A program made the translations under genes and the position numbers. Below are positions 1-7,110 of a stretch of 54,347 bases of DNA, piece by piece (within the stretch, counting starts at the first letter, position 1; each line of letters starts with the position of its first letter). The notes under the pieces were generated by a model, which had not been told where the DNA came from, made no database searches, and saw only the letters and a program-made list of their open reading frames with translations. This DNA is from Pseudomonadota bacterium (GTDB taxonomy: Bacteria > Pseudomonadota > Alphaproteobacteria > Rhizobiales > Xanthobacteraceae), in the NCBI GenBank assembly GCA_003576765.1, contig QEVP01000028.1, forward strand, positions 1 to 54,347, in the 5' to 3' direction.

Positions 1-14
1 GTTCGCAAGGAGCT

Positions 15-635
15 TTGGAAATAGCCAGCGGCAATCGAAACGATTTACGCTTCGGCGCTCTGCCGAGTAACAGCGTCCACCTGTGCGTGGATATGCAACG
101 CATGTTCGCCGAAGATACCGAATGGCAGACGCCCTGGATGGACCGCGTTCTGCCCAAGGTGACCGGGCTTGTTTCAACTCGACCGGCCCAAACGATTTTT
201 ACCCGCTTCGTCCCGGCACACCAGCCCGGCGAGGGTCATGGCACATGGCGGCGCTATTTCGAGCGCTGGTCGTCCATGACAATCAAAAACATTGGCCCCG
301 AGATGGTTGAGCTGGTTCCGGAGCTTGCCGATTTTGTGCCGCCCGCACGCGTGCTGGACAAACGCGTCTACTCTCCCTGGCTGGATGGGTGTCTCCATGC
401 GCACCTTCGCCAGAGCGACGTGGATACGCTCATCGTTTCGGGCGGAGAAACCGACGTCTGTGTGCTCAGCACGGTGCTCGGCGCCGTCGATCTTGGCTAC
501 CGGGTGGTGCTCGCGACCGACGCACTTTGTAGTTCGTCCGATGAAACGCACGACGCCCTGATGACTGTCTATGCAAACCGCTACAGCCAACAGGTGGAAG
601 CGGTTGAGACAGACGTCATTCTGAAATCATGGTAG
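15..635 (+). CDS. Isochorismatase-family cysteine hydrolase
   Basis: Probable amidohydrolase of the isochorismatase-like superfamily (nicotinamidase, N-carbamoylsarcosine amidase and relatives); the substrate cannot be read from sequence. The expected Asp-Lys-Cys triad is visible: Asp26 in VDMQRMF at the end of the first beta strand, Lys116 in LDKRVYSPW, and nucleophile Cys149 in GGETDVCVLSTVLGAVDLGYRV. Length 206 aa is normal for the family. The TTG at 15 is the first in-frame start, but AAGGAG lies only two bases before it and the frame stays open to the window edge, so the true start may be slightly upstream. The fragment of an amine/amino-acid oxidase directly downstream hints at a former catabolic cluster for a nitrogen compound (inference). 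Confidence 0.8.
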   Translation: MEIASGNRNDLRFGALPSNSVHLCVDMQRMFAEDTEWQTPWMDRVLPKVTGLVSTRPAQTIFTRFVPAHQPGEGHGTWRRYFERWSSMTIKNIGPEMVELVPELADFVPPARVLDKRVYSPWLDGCLHAHLRQSDVDTLIVSGGETDVCVLSTVLGAVDLGYRVVLATDALCSSSDETHDALMTVYANRYSQQVEAVETDVILKSW

Positions 636-647
636 CCGGATCGCGTC

Positions 648-842
648 GTGAAGAGCCCGCCGTTCGCGCCGCGCCACTCGTTGATCGGACGTGTTCCGGA
701 CCATTCACGTATCCTTGCTACGTATGGCTATGGCGGCAATGGAATTACCTATAGCCATCTCGCCTCAAGGGTGCTCGCGGCGACGATCGCGGGTGAGAAC
801 CGGGAATGGTTCGACGACTTTGCCATCGATCGCGACATATGA
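648..842 (+). pseudogene. C-terminal remnant of a DadA/DAO-type FAD oxidoreductase
   Basis: The 64 codons end with a stretch typical of the C-terminus of FAD-dependent amino-acid/amine oxidases of the DAO fold: LIGRVPDHSRIL, then the FAD-contacting GYGGNGITYSHLASRVL, then REWFDDFAIDRD. Family members are about 370-450 aa, and nothing upstream encodes the FAD-binding N-terminus: the cysteine hydrolase gene ends 12 bases before this fragment. It is therefore read as a deletion remnant rather than a functional gene. The recognisable homology starts near position 681; the GTG at 648 only opens the frame. No ribosome binding site is apparent. Confidence 0.6.
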
Positions 843-933
843 GAAAAAGTTGCGCACCACACCGCGCAATTGTCAAAGAGATGGTATCAAGACCGACGCG
901 CATCTCTAAAGGGGTGGTGAGGTACGGTAGGCC

Positions 934-1626
934 ATGACCCGATTTGAAGTCCTCGAACTCCGCATCGGCCGCTCCGCACCTCTGGGCTCGTCGGGGGTGC
1001 TCAGCGCCATCAATAAACACCCGGTCCAAGGATCACGCCCAATAGGCTATCTGGGTTTCGAAGGCGACGAGCAGGCCGACCGCAAGCACCATGGCGGGCC
1101 GCACAAGGCCATCCATGCGTATTCAATCTCTCATTTCCCGGTCTGGGCAAAGGAGCTGCCGGACCACGCCAAGCACTTCAGACCCGGCGCCTTCGGCGAG
1201 AACCTCGTCATTGATGGCGCGGACGAAGCCGATCTTTGCCTCGGAGATCGCTGGCGCATCGGCTCCGCACTGGTCGAGGTCAGTCAGGGGCGACAACCCT
1301 GCTGGAAGCTAAACCTCCGCTTTGACGTGCCCGATATGGCTCGCCGGGTGCAGGACACCGGCAGGACCGGGTGGTACTTCCGAGTTATCGAGCCAGGCTC
1401 TGTCGCAGCCGGCGAAGATGCAAAGCTGATTGCAAGACCCAACCCCACCTGGTCCCTCGCCCGCACCTCCCACCTGCTCTACCACGACCGGATGAACCGA
1501 ACAGACCTGGCCGAGTTCGCCCAGCTCCCCGGCCTGCCTGATAGCTGGCGTCGGGTCGCCTTAAACCGGCTGGCATCGGGCAAGACCGAGAGTTGGTGTT
1601 GCCGGGTCGAAACGCCGACGTTGTAG
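934..1626 (+). CDS. yiiM: MOSC domain protein, YiiM family
   Basis: MOSC-domain protein with the C-terminal three-helix extension of the YiiM family. E. coli YiiM is a molybdenum-cofactor enzyme that reduces N-hydroxylated bases such as 6-hydroxylaminopurine. Visible landmarks are GYLGFEGDEQADRKHHGGP (residues 38-56), FGENLVIDG (88-95) and the cofactor-ligand cysteine Cys123 in VSQGRQPCWKLNLRFD. The segment SGKTESW near the C-terminus also fits YiiM. At 230 aa it is close to the E. coli protein (about 224). The start follows a GAGG-containing leader. It stands alone, convergent with soxZ. Function is by family; the fit is strong along the whole length. Confidence 0.85.
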   Translation: MTRFEVLELRIGRSAPLGSSGVLSAINKHPVQGSRPIGYLGFEGDEQADRKHHGGPHKAIHAYSISHFPVWAKELPDHAKHFRPGAFGENLVIDGADEADLCLGDRWRIGSALVEVSQGRQPCWKLNLRFDVPDMARRVQDTGRTGWYFRVIEPGSVAAGEDAKLIARPNPTWSLARTSHLLYHDRMNRTDLAEFAQLPGLPDSWRRVALNRLASGKTESWCCRVETPTL

Positions 1627-1751
1627 GGCATATGTCTAGCCCTCGATCAGTTCAGAAGAGGGTTTCGACGCGTAGCGGATACCCCCGCGTACCAGTAGCG
1701 GCTTGGCTCCCTGATCGAGCACCCGCAGCCATCAAGCCCGACTGTCCGATC

Positions 1752-2087
1752 TCAGGTCACGGTGATCGTTTCGGTCGTCTCGATTCGGAGGCCGTCATCG
1801 GCAACCCACCGCATCGTCAGGTCAACGCTCTTCCGGGCGACAAACTTGAACTCAAGATAAGGATTCTGCGAAATCGCCGGGTGAAGTTGCCACGACAGCA
1901 AAGTTTCCCCTGCCAGCGTACATTCAAACGTTTCGACGATATTTTGCGGGATAACTTCGCTATGCGCGTTCTTGCGCAGGCCCGTTTCCATTGGGTGCGT
2001 GACCATCGCCTTGACGGTCACCACCGCTCCGCTGTTCGGAGTGCGATTGCTGATCCAGATGCGTGGTTTCGACGATTTTGCCGCCAT
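1752..2087 (-). CDS. soxZ: Sulfur-carrier complex subunit SoxZ
   Basis: SoxZ is the scaffold partner of SoxY; the heterodimer carries sulfur intermediates in the periplasm on a SoxY cysteine. The 111-aa product has the immunoglobulin-like SoxZ sequence: KPRIWISNRTPNSGAVVTVKAMVTHPMETGLRK near the start, then NIVETFECTLAGE and NPYLEFKFVARKS. Like other SoxZ proteins it has no signal peptide, so it is presumably exported together with Tat-targeted SoxY. It begins 13 bases after soxY and is the last gene of the minus-strand group running from the permease at 5000. No soxXA, soxB or soxCD gene is adjacent. Confidence 0.93.
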   Translation of the reverse strand: MAAKSSKPRIWISNRTPNSGAVVTVKAMVTHPMETGLRKNAHSEVIPQNIVETFECTLAGETLLSWQLHPAISQNPYLEFKFVARKSVDLTMRWVADDGLRIETTETITVT

Positions 2088-2100
2088 GGTTCTGTCCCGA

Positions 2101-2544
2101 TCAGCCGTTGCAGCCGCCGACCGTCACGGTGACGGACACCCGGCGAACCAAAATTTCACCATCGCTCATGCGCGCCAGTGCAACGACCGTTTGCGATTCG
2201 GCGAGGCGGATGCGGGTTGTCACATCGGCCATGCCCATCGCCGGCGAGAACTTGAAGCGGCACGCCTCCGGTATCGGATTGCGTTCCGCGACCAGCAGAA
2301 ATTCCTCGCAGCTTCGCGCTCCGGAAAACCTGTCATCCAGCCGAATGGTGACGGGCACCGCATTGGCATTCTCGGCGGCTAGCGGAATATCGAGCGTGAG
2401 ACCGGCGTTCTTCGGCGTTTTTCCGCCTGCGAACTCCTTGATCAGCGCCTCGGTTTCGGCACGCGCGCGCGCTGGCGCGATCGTGAGGGCGGCGATTGCC
2501 ACGCCGCCCAGCCTGAGTGTGTCGCGTCGGCTTAAGTTCATCAT
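2101..2544 (-). CDS. soxY: Sulfur-carrier protein SoxY with variant C-terminus
   Basis: SoxY binds sulfur intermediates covalently on a cysteine at the end of a flexible C-terminal arm. The 147-aa product starts with a Tat-type signal (SRRDTLRLGGVAIAAL, twin Arg near residues 6-7, cleavage probably after APARARA). The mature domain shows FAGGKTPKNAGLTLDIP and NANAVPVTIRLD, as in SoxY. The protein ends in VGGCNG: the carrier cysteine is third from the end, as in the usual GGCGG tail, but one Gly is replaced by Asn. Tandem ATGs at 2544 and 2541 are equivalent starts. It lies between the soxF-like gene (53-base gap) and soxZ. Confidence 0.92.
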   Translation of the reverse strand: MMNLSRRDTLRLGGVAIAALTIAPARARAETEALIKEFAGGKTPKNAGLTLDIPLAAENANAVPVTIRLDDRFSGARSCEEFLLVAERNPIPEACRFKFSPAMGMADVTTRIRLAESQTVVALARMSDGEILVRRVSVTVTVGGCNG

Positions 2545-2597
2545 GTCGGAGATATCATGCTCCTGTTCCGGTCAGACTTAGCCGACGGCCCTGCCCG

Positions 2598-3914
2598 TCA
2601 GGCGAGGAAGTCGCCATACATGCGCTGCGCCCATTTGTGGTCTTCTTCGACCAAATCTGCGGAGCGGATGTCGATATCGATCTGCTTCTGGCTGATCGTT
2701 CCGTCCGGCATGATCTCGTAGTCGAACTGCACCGAGATTGCCTCCTTCGGCTCGCCGCTGACCATCATATAGCACAGGTTGTCCGGCAGCAGCGTCTTCA
2801 CCTCCTGCCCTTTGAGACGCTGGGCGATATAGATCGCGACGATCTTGCCGATGTAGTTGGCAACATGCGCGCTCTTGGGATAGTAGCCGAACTGCTTGGA
2901 GACGGCCCCCATCACGTCGCCGACCAGATAGACGTTCGGATCCTCCTTGGCGTGCAGCATGGTCGGGTGGATCTCCGCCCACGTCGTCGGCTTGCCGTCG
3001 GCCGTCTTGCCGATCAGGTCGGCCCGCCAAACCATGTCCGCCGCCTGGTGCGGCGGCATCAGGATGGCGTCGTCGAACTTCACTTCCGCGGCGGTGGTGA
3101 CGATCTTCTTGTTGAAGGGATCGACCTCCTTCACCTTGGCGTTTGGAATGTGCTGGATGATGTCCGGATAAAGCTCGTCGAAAGCCGCCTTGAAGCCGCC
3201 GCCGATCGGCATGATGCGCGGCTTCGGATCGAGGATGACGATCTTAGCCGGAATCTTGTTCTTCTTGAAGTACCACGCCATCACGCAGGCCCGCTCATAG
3301 GGCGACGGCGGGCAGCGATGCGGCGGCGGCGGCAACGTCATCACCATCGTACCGCCCTTGAAGTTATGGATCTTGTTCTTGATCGCAACGTGCTCGGCAT
3401 CGGCCGTATAGCCGGACGGGTAGGCCCGGCGGGTGAACTCGATGGCCTTCTCGTCGTTGCCGAACCAGGCATCGTAGCCGTTGCGGATTCCGCCGGCGAC
3501 AATAAGGAAATCGTAGTCGATCTGGCCTTGAGAGGTCCGCACGATTTTTTTGTCGCGCTCGATCCCGGTCACCTCGGTCTGTACCAGCTCATAGCCGTAC
3601 TTCCGCGACGGCCCGATCATGTCGTGCAGCAGATAGTCGGTGTTCAGAACGTCGATGAGCCACTTGTTGCTCATCGGCAGCGACCAGAAGATCGGGTTGC
3701 GCTCCAGCACCACCACTTCCGCATCCGCGCCTTGCGCGTGCAGGTGCCGTGCGGCCGATAAGCCGCCCCAGCCGCCGCCGGCGATGACGATCCTTGGTTT
3801 CTTGCCTTTCGGCTTCAGCATCGTGGTGCTTGTGACGGCGACAGGCGCCGCGATGGCTGGCGCTGCCGCCACGGTTGCCGCGCCTGCGGCAATGAATGTC
3901 CGACGATTCAACAT
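2598..3914 (-). CDS. soxF: Flavocytochrome c sulfide dehydrogenase, flavoprotein subunit (FccB/SoxF type)
   Basis: Periplasmic FAD protein expected to oxidise sulfide to sulfur. The 438-aa product begins with a twin-arginine leader (NRRTFIAAGAATVAAAPAIAA) and then the FAD dinucleotide-binding loop IAGGGWGGLSAARHL (residues 44-58). Cys201 (HRCPPSPYERAC) and Cys381 (NLCYMMVSGEP) fit the two redox-active cysteines of FccB; VYLVGDVMG (328-336) is the C-terminal FAD motif. GGAGGA precedes the ATG. No gene for the partner diheme or monoheme cytochrome c (FccA/SoxE) is nearby, so the electron acceptor is unknown. It lies 15 bases after the YeeE-type permease and before soxYZ, probably one operon. 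Confidence 0.88.
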   Translation of the reverse strand: MLNRRTFIAAGAATVAAAPAIAAPVAVTSTTMLKPKGKKPRIVIAGGGWGGLSAARHLHAQGADAEVVVLERNPIFWSLPMSNKWLIDVLNTDYLLHDMIGPSRKYGYELVQTEVTGIERDKKIVRTSQGQIDYDFLIVAGGIRNGYDAWFGNDEKAIEFTRRAYPSGYTADAEHVAIKNKIHNFKGGTMVMTLPPPPHRCPPSPYERACVMAWYFKKNKIPAKIVILDPKPRIMPIGGGFKAAFDELYPDIIQHIPNAKVKEVDPFNKKIVTTAAEVKFDDAILMPPHQAADMVWRADLIGKTADGKPTTWAEIHPTMLHAKEDPNVYLVGDVMGAVSKQFGYYPKSAHVANYIGKIVAIYIAQRLKGQEVKTLLPDNLCYMMVSGEPKEAISVQFDYEIMPDGTISQKQIDIDIRSADLVEEDHKWAQRMYGDFLA

Positions 3915-3929
3915 GAGCGTTCTCCTCCT

Positions 3930-5000
3930 TTATAGATGCAGTGGTGTCGTTTCCGTGGCGGGCACAGGCATCGATCGCACGCGGAGCGCAAATGCTGCGC
4001 CAGCAAGAATTCCACCGCTGGCGACGATGGATATCAGTGCGAGCGTCGACAGCCCCGATAAGCCGTGCCCGATCGAACAGCCGGCAGCGAGTGCGCCGCC
4101 AATCCCCATCAACAGGCCGCCAGTCATGGCGCGCACCATGGCTTGCGGCGTCGAGAACCCCTGAAGAGCGAGAGAGCCTTGCGCGACGGCAAGCAAAAAC
4201 GATCCGACAACAACGCCCGCGACGAGCGCGACTCCGAAGTTGATGCTCTTTCCGGTCGACAGCATGAGATAGAGCAGGCTATCGCCAACCGGTGCGATGA
4301 AACTGGCCGACGCCACCCTCGCCGGCTCGAAATCGTCGGCGCCGAGAAATCCGGTCACATACCAGCCCGCGACGACGGCACAGCCGACAGCGGCACCACC
4401 GAGCAGCAGGCGTGGATCGCGCCGGGTCGAGGCGTCGCTCAACGTGAACCAGCCGATTGCCGCAATAGCGCCACCGACCACGAGCCAGGTTGCGATACCC
4501 GTGCCGATGCCCAGGCGCTCGATGAGAGCTGGAACAGTCGCCGCATCGACTTCGAGGACCAGAACCTGACCGGCGGCAACGCGAAGCGGCGCCAACAGGC
4601 CCGTCATCGTCAGATAGGCACCCACGGCGAGACAGATCAGAACGATCAGTGAGCGGAGATTGCCGCCGCCGAGCAGCACCAGCGCGCGGGCGCCGCAGCC
4701 ATTGGCCATCACCATGCCGATACCGAACAGCGCACCGCCAACAAACGTCAGGAGCGGCGGAAAGGAGGTGCGGGCATAAATCGATTGCGAGAGGTCGACG
4801 ATACCTGCGCTGTACAGCAGTTGGCTGCCGAGAAGTGCCACCGCCAACGCCAGCGCGAACGTCCTGATCGGGCGACGGTCGCCTTCATACCACGCGCCCC
4901 GCAAGCCGCGCAGCAGACAGAGCCCGCTCCAGCGGCTCGCGACGCCGAACAGGATGCCGACAGCAAAGCCGCCCCATATCATGGCGTTGACGGGCGTCAT
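3930..5000 (-). CDS. YeeE/YedE-family sulfur transporter (TsuA/SoxT-like)
   Basis: Multi-spanning inner-membrane protein of the YeeE/YedE family, whose characterised members import thiosulfate through a path of conserved cysteines. The 356-aa product is almost entirely hydrophobic helices and has the two hallmark loops: MVMANGCGARALVLLGGGNL in the first half and ALAAGCSIGHGLSGLS in the second; this inverted-repeat layout is typical. ATG at 5000 was chosen because the open frame upstream (to 5237) is arginine-rich and not family-like. The ATG overlaps the stop of a possible small upstream ORF by ATGA. First gene of the sox-like group; a sigma70-type promoter lies at 5345-5372. Thiosulfate as substrate is an inference. 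Confidence 0.85.
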   Translation of the reverse strand: MTPVNAMIWGGFAVGILFGVASRWSGLCLLRGLRGAWYEGDRRPIRTFALALAVALLGSQLLYSAGIVDLSQSIYARTSFPPLLTFVGGALFGIGMVMANGCGARALVLLGGGNLRSLIVLICLAVGAYLTMTGLLAPLRVAAGQVLVLEVDAATVPALIERLGIGTGIATWLVVGGAIAAIGWFTLSDASTRRDPRLLLGGAAVGCAVVAGWYVTGFLGADDFEPARVASASFIAPVGDSLLYLMLSTGKSINFGVALVAGVVVGSFLLAVAQGSLALQGFSTPQAMVRAMTGGLLMGIGGALAAGCSIGHGLSGLSTLALISIVASGGILAGAAFALRVRSMPVPATETTPLHL

Positions 5001-5128
5001 GACGGCGGCTCGCTGACCCCCGGCGAGGTCTGCCCTTCGACCGCCGTCAGAAAAGACAGCCCAGCAACACAGGCAAGCACCCCGCCAGCGCAAGGTCGCG
5101 CACGCCTGGTATGGTCGTCTGTCGCCAC
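4997..5128 (-). CDS. Possible 43-aa membrane or secreted peptide before the sulfur permease
   Basis: A GTG-started frame encodes a short basic N-terminus (TDDHTRRARP) and one hydrophobic segment (CAGGVLACVAGLSFLTAV), and ends exactly at the permease start with an ATGA overlap. A signal-peptide-like composition and the overlap suggest translational coupling, and GGGGCGG precedes the GTG. The same frame also stays open to an ATG at 5320. No homologue is recognised, and GC-rich DNA produces such frames by chance, so this is tentative. Confidence 0.22.
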   Translation of the reverse strand: MATDDHTRRARPCAGGVLACVAGLSFLTAVEGQTSPGVSEPPS

Positions 5129-5471
5129 TGCCGCCCCTTGGCCACCGGTACGCCGTCTCCTCGCTGCCATCGTGCAAATTGCGGCGCGCACAATCCCGCA
5201 CGCACGCAAAAGCCCCTCGCAACGCAAGTCGACGCACAAAACGTTCAGGTATTGGGAAAGGGCGTATCCTACCGGGGCGTGCCTACCTTGAGGTAATTCA
5301 GCCCAATACAGGGCATACACGCGATAACGATAGCCTGCTTTAAATCTATATACAGCATATATCTATCGTCAAGCTCAGCCTGAGGGGTGCGACAATGCGA
5401 CCGCGGGGTGTTCATGAGCCGGGGCGGACTGCTGTCAGCGACCACCGCGCCCCCCGGCGATACGGTATCGA
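5129..5471. other. Intergenic region between sulfur operon and diguanylate cyclase gene
   Basis: Besides the promoter at 5345-5372 it holds a near match to a FixK/FNR box, TTGAGGTAATTCAG (5290-5303, one mismatch in the conserved half-sites). No convincing gene is seen. The cyclase gene ends at 5472 on the same strand without an obvious terminator hairpin. Confidence 0.35.
5345..5372 (-). promoter_or_regulatory. Sigma70-type promoter for the sulfur operon
   Basis: On the minus strand, TTGACG (5372-5367) and TATAGA (5350-5345) are separated by 16 bases within a locally AT-rich patch. The intervening ATATATGC-TGTATATA is an imperfect inverted repeat that could be an operator for an ArsR-type sulfur regulator (inference). 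Transcription would start near 5338 and run toward the permease gene. Confidence 0.45.
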
Positions 5472-6692
5472 TCAGGCCGAAGCGCGGGAGGGATTTTCGG
5501 TCGTCGATCGGATCGGCTGAGGTATGAGGTTCGGTGCGCTTGCCCTGCCATCGACCTCGACGCGATTACGACCGGCGGCTTTCGCCCGATAAAGGCACAT
5601 GTCCGCTCGTTCCAGCAGATGCGGAAACGAATGCGAATCCGCCGCTCCGTGGCTGATGCCGAAGCTGGCCGTGAGCCCGATGCTGTGGCCCTGGAAGATC
5701 AGAGGCTCGGCGTCGATCGCCTTCCGCAGCCTTTCAGCGAGCCGATAGGCGTATTGAACGTCCTTGCCCGGCAACAGAACGATAAATTCCTCTCCGCCGA
5801 TCCGGGCGATGAAGGCGTCATCGCGAAATGTGCGGCGGATCAGTTCTGCGCAACGCTTGATCGCTTCGTCGCCGGCGGCATGGCCGTAACTGTCGTTCAC
5901 GGTCTTGAAGTGATCGATGTCGAGCAGCACGAGAGCCGCAGTCTGCCGCGCGCCATGACGTCTGCAGATTTCCGGCAGGGCCTGAATGCTCCAGCGATTG
6001 TAGAGGCCCGTCAGAGGGTCCCGCAGCGCGGTTTCCCGCAGCCCGGCGACGCTGCGTTCATAGGCGAGCGATAGCGAAAACGCTCCGCTCGCGCTGATGT
6101 GGATGGCGGCGGCGATCAGATTGAGGTCGAGGTAGATGTCCGCCGGCAGCAGGCTGTCCATCCCGCGGTCGAGGAGCAGGCCCTGGACGACACGCAACAG
6201 CGACGAAGCAGCCACCGCTCCGTAGGCAAACACCAATCCCCAGCGAGACGGAAGCCGCTCCCGTTCCAGCGCAAGCACCGCCATGATCGCGATGATCTGC
6301 GCTGCGATGATCGCATTGGTCAGGCCGAACACCAGCCCGTTCCCGACAACACGGGAAAACGACAGGGCCAGCGCCATGGCAAGGCTCAGCGCCAGGAACC
6401 ATGCCGACGAGGAAGAATGCCCGAAAAAGGTCCTGATGGCTCGCCATCGCAAGCCGAGCCCGATGACCAGAAGGCAGTTCGGCAGCAGCAGCGCCTCGGG
6501 CGTGCCGTTGATCTGTCCTGAAAAAATGACGAAGGCGATGGCGAAAACCAGATTCGACGCCACGAGGAACGCCCAGTAACGGCGGTCCTTCTGCCCAAGC
6601 GCTGCAAACGAGAACGCCACGGCGAACACGACCAGCAGCAACGCGTTGACGATGAACATGGTCTGCTGGTCAAGGCTGAGCAGGGATTCCAT
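5472..6692 (-). CDS. Membrane-bound GGDEF diguanylate cyclase
   Basis: Predicted to make cyclic di-GMP from two GTP. The 406-aa product has about six to seven transmembrane helices in its first half (FIVNALLLVVFAVAFSFAAL; YWAFLVASNLVFAIAFVIF; WFLALSLAMALALSF and others), then a GGDEF domain starting at RDPLTGLYNRWSIQ, with LDIDHFKTVNDSYGHAAGDEA and an intact active site RIGGEEFIVLLPG. The inhibitory I-site position reads R-D-D-A instead of RxxD, so product inhibition may be weak. ATG at 6692 is preferred over an in-frame TTG at 6716; neither has a strong ribosome binding site. The input signal of the membrane part is unknown; similar N-termini occur in many rhizobial cyclases. Confidence 0.9.
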   Translation of the reverse strand: MESLLSLDQQTMFIVNALLLVVFAVAFSFAALGQKDRRYWAFLVASNLVFAIAFVIFSGQINGTPEALLLPNCLLVIGLGLRWRAIRTFFGHSSSSAWFLALSLAMALALSFSRVVGNGLVFGLTNAIIAAQIIAIMAVLALERERLPSRWGLVFAYGAVAASSLLRVVQGLLLDRGMDSLLPADIYLDLNLIAAAIHISASGAFSLSLAYERSVAGLRETALRDPLTGLYNRWSIQALPEICRRHGARQTAALVLLDIDHFKTVNDSYGHAAGDEAIKRCAELIRRTFRDDAFIARIGGEEFIVLLPGKDVQYAYRLAERLRKAIDAEPLIFQGHSIGLTASFGISHGAADSHSFPHLLERADMCLYRAKAAGRNRVEVDGRASAPNLIPQPIRSTTENPSRASA

Positions 6693-6956
6693 CCGGACGC
6701 CAATGACTATTTTCAATGAAAGATATAGTGGATCGAAACCCTGAATAATCGGATCATCAGCAACCGATCATTTTGAGTTTGATTTTATGGGAAACGCCAG
6801 GGAGTTTGAATCTGCATCCATGGTCGGTGGCCCGGCGGCTCCCGCTAAAGGTTCTAAGGTTCCCGCAGGCAGATCGAAGAGCGGACTGTGATCGTCACCG
6901 GCCGGCCCGCCTTCTGGCGATCGCTGCAAAAAGCCAGCCTTCCATCTTAGAAGCAA

Positions 6957-6973
6957 TCTAGAAAATTTCTTTC
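6957..6973 (+). promoter_or_regulatory. Candidate Irr-type iron control element before hutW
   Basis: TCTAGAAAATTTCTTTC contains the core TAGAA-N3-TTCT of the rhizobial iron control element (consensus TTTAGAA-N3-TTCTAAA); the mismatches are in the outer arms. A second partly overlapping TTAGAAGCAATCTAGA lies just upstream (6947-6962). The position ahead of a heme-breakdown gene makes iron/heme control plausible. Confidence 0.4.
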
Positions 6974-6984
6974 CTTACAATCGT

Positions 6985-6998
6985 TTGACGTAGGGCAA
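6985..6998 (+). promoter_or_regulatory. Candidate FixK2/FnrN box before hutW
   Basis: TTGACGTAGGGCAA fits the low-oxygen consensus TTG(A/C)-N6-(T/G)CAA exactly. A possible -10 (CATATT at 7023-7028) is spaced so that the box centre would lie about 42 bases before transcription start, the usual activating position. The downstream gene encodes an oxygen-independent heme-breakdown enzyme, which agrees with anaerobic control. Confidence 0.5.
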
Positions 6999-7110
6999 TG
7001 ACCTTATCGGCGAAGCCCGCGACATATTCCCCCTAGCTATCGCGCCGCGAGCGAAGAAGGGGCTGCGGTCTCCGCGGCTGATCAGCTTGCGCCTTGGGAG
7101 GTGGAGCCGC

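Larger units (their letters stand above)
6693..7110. other. Intergenic region, divergent regulatory DNA for cyclase and hutW
   Basis: Short open frames here have no recognisable features. The part nearest hutW carries an Irr-type motif (6957-6973) and a FixK2/FNR-type box (6985-6998), listed separately. The rest (6720-6940) shows nothing distinctive. Confidence 0.5.

Noticed and set aside
5111..5296. 61-codon plus-strand frame opposite the sulfur permease leader
   Set aside because: Cys/Pro/Arg-rich random composition, no ribosome binding site and no conserved features.
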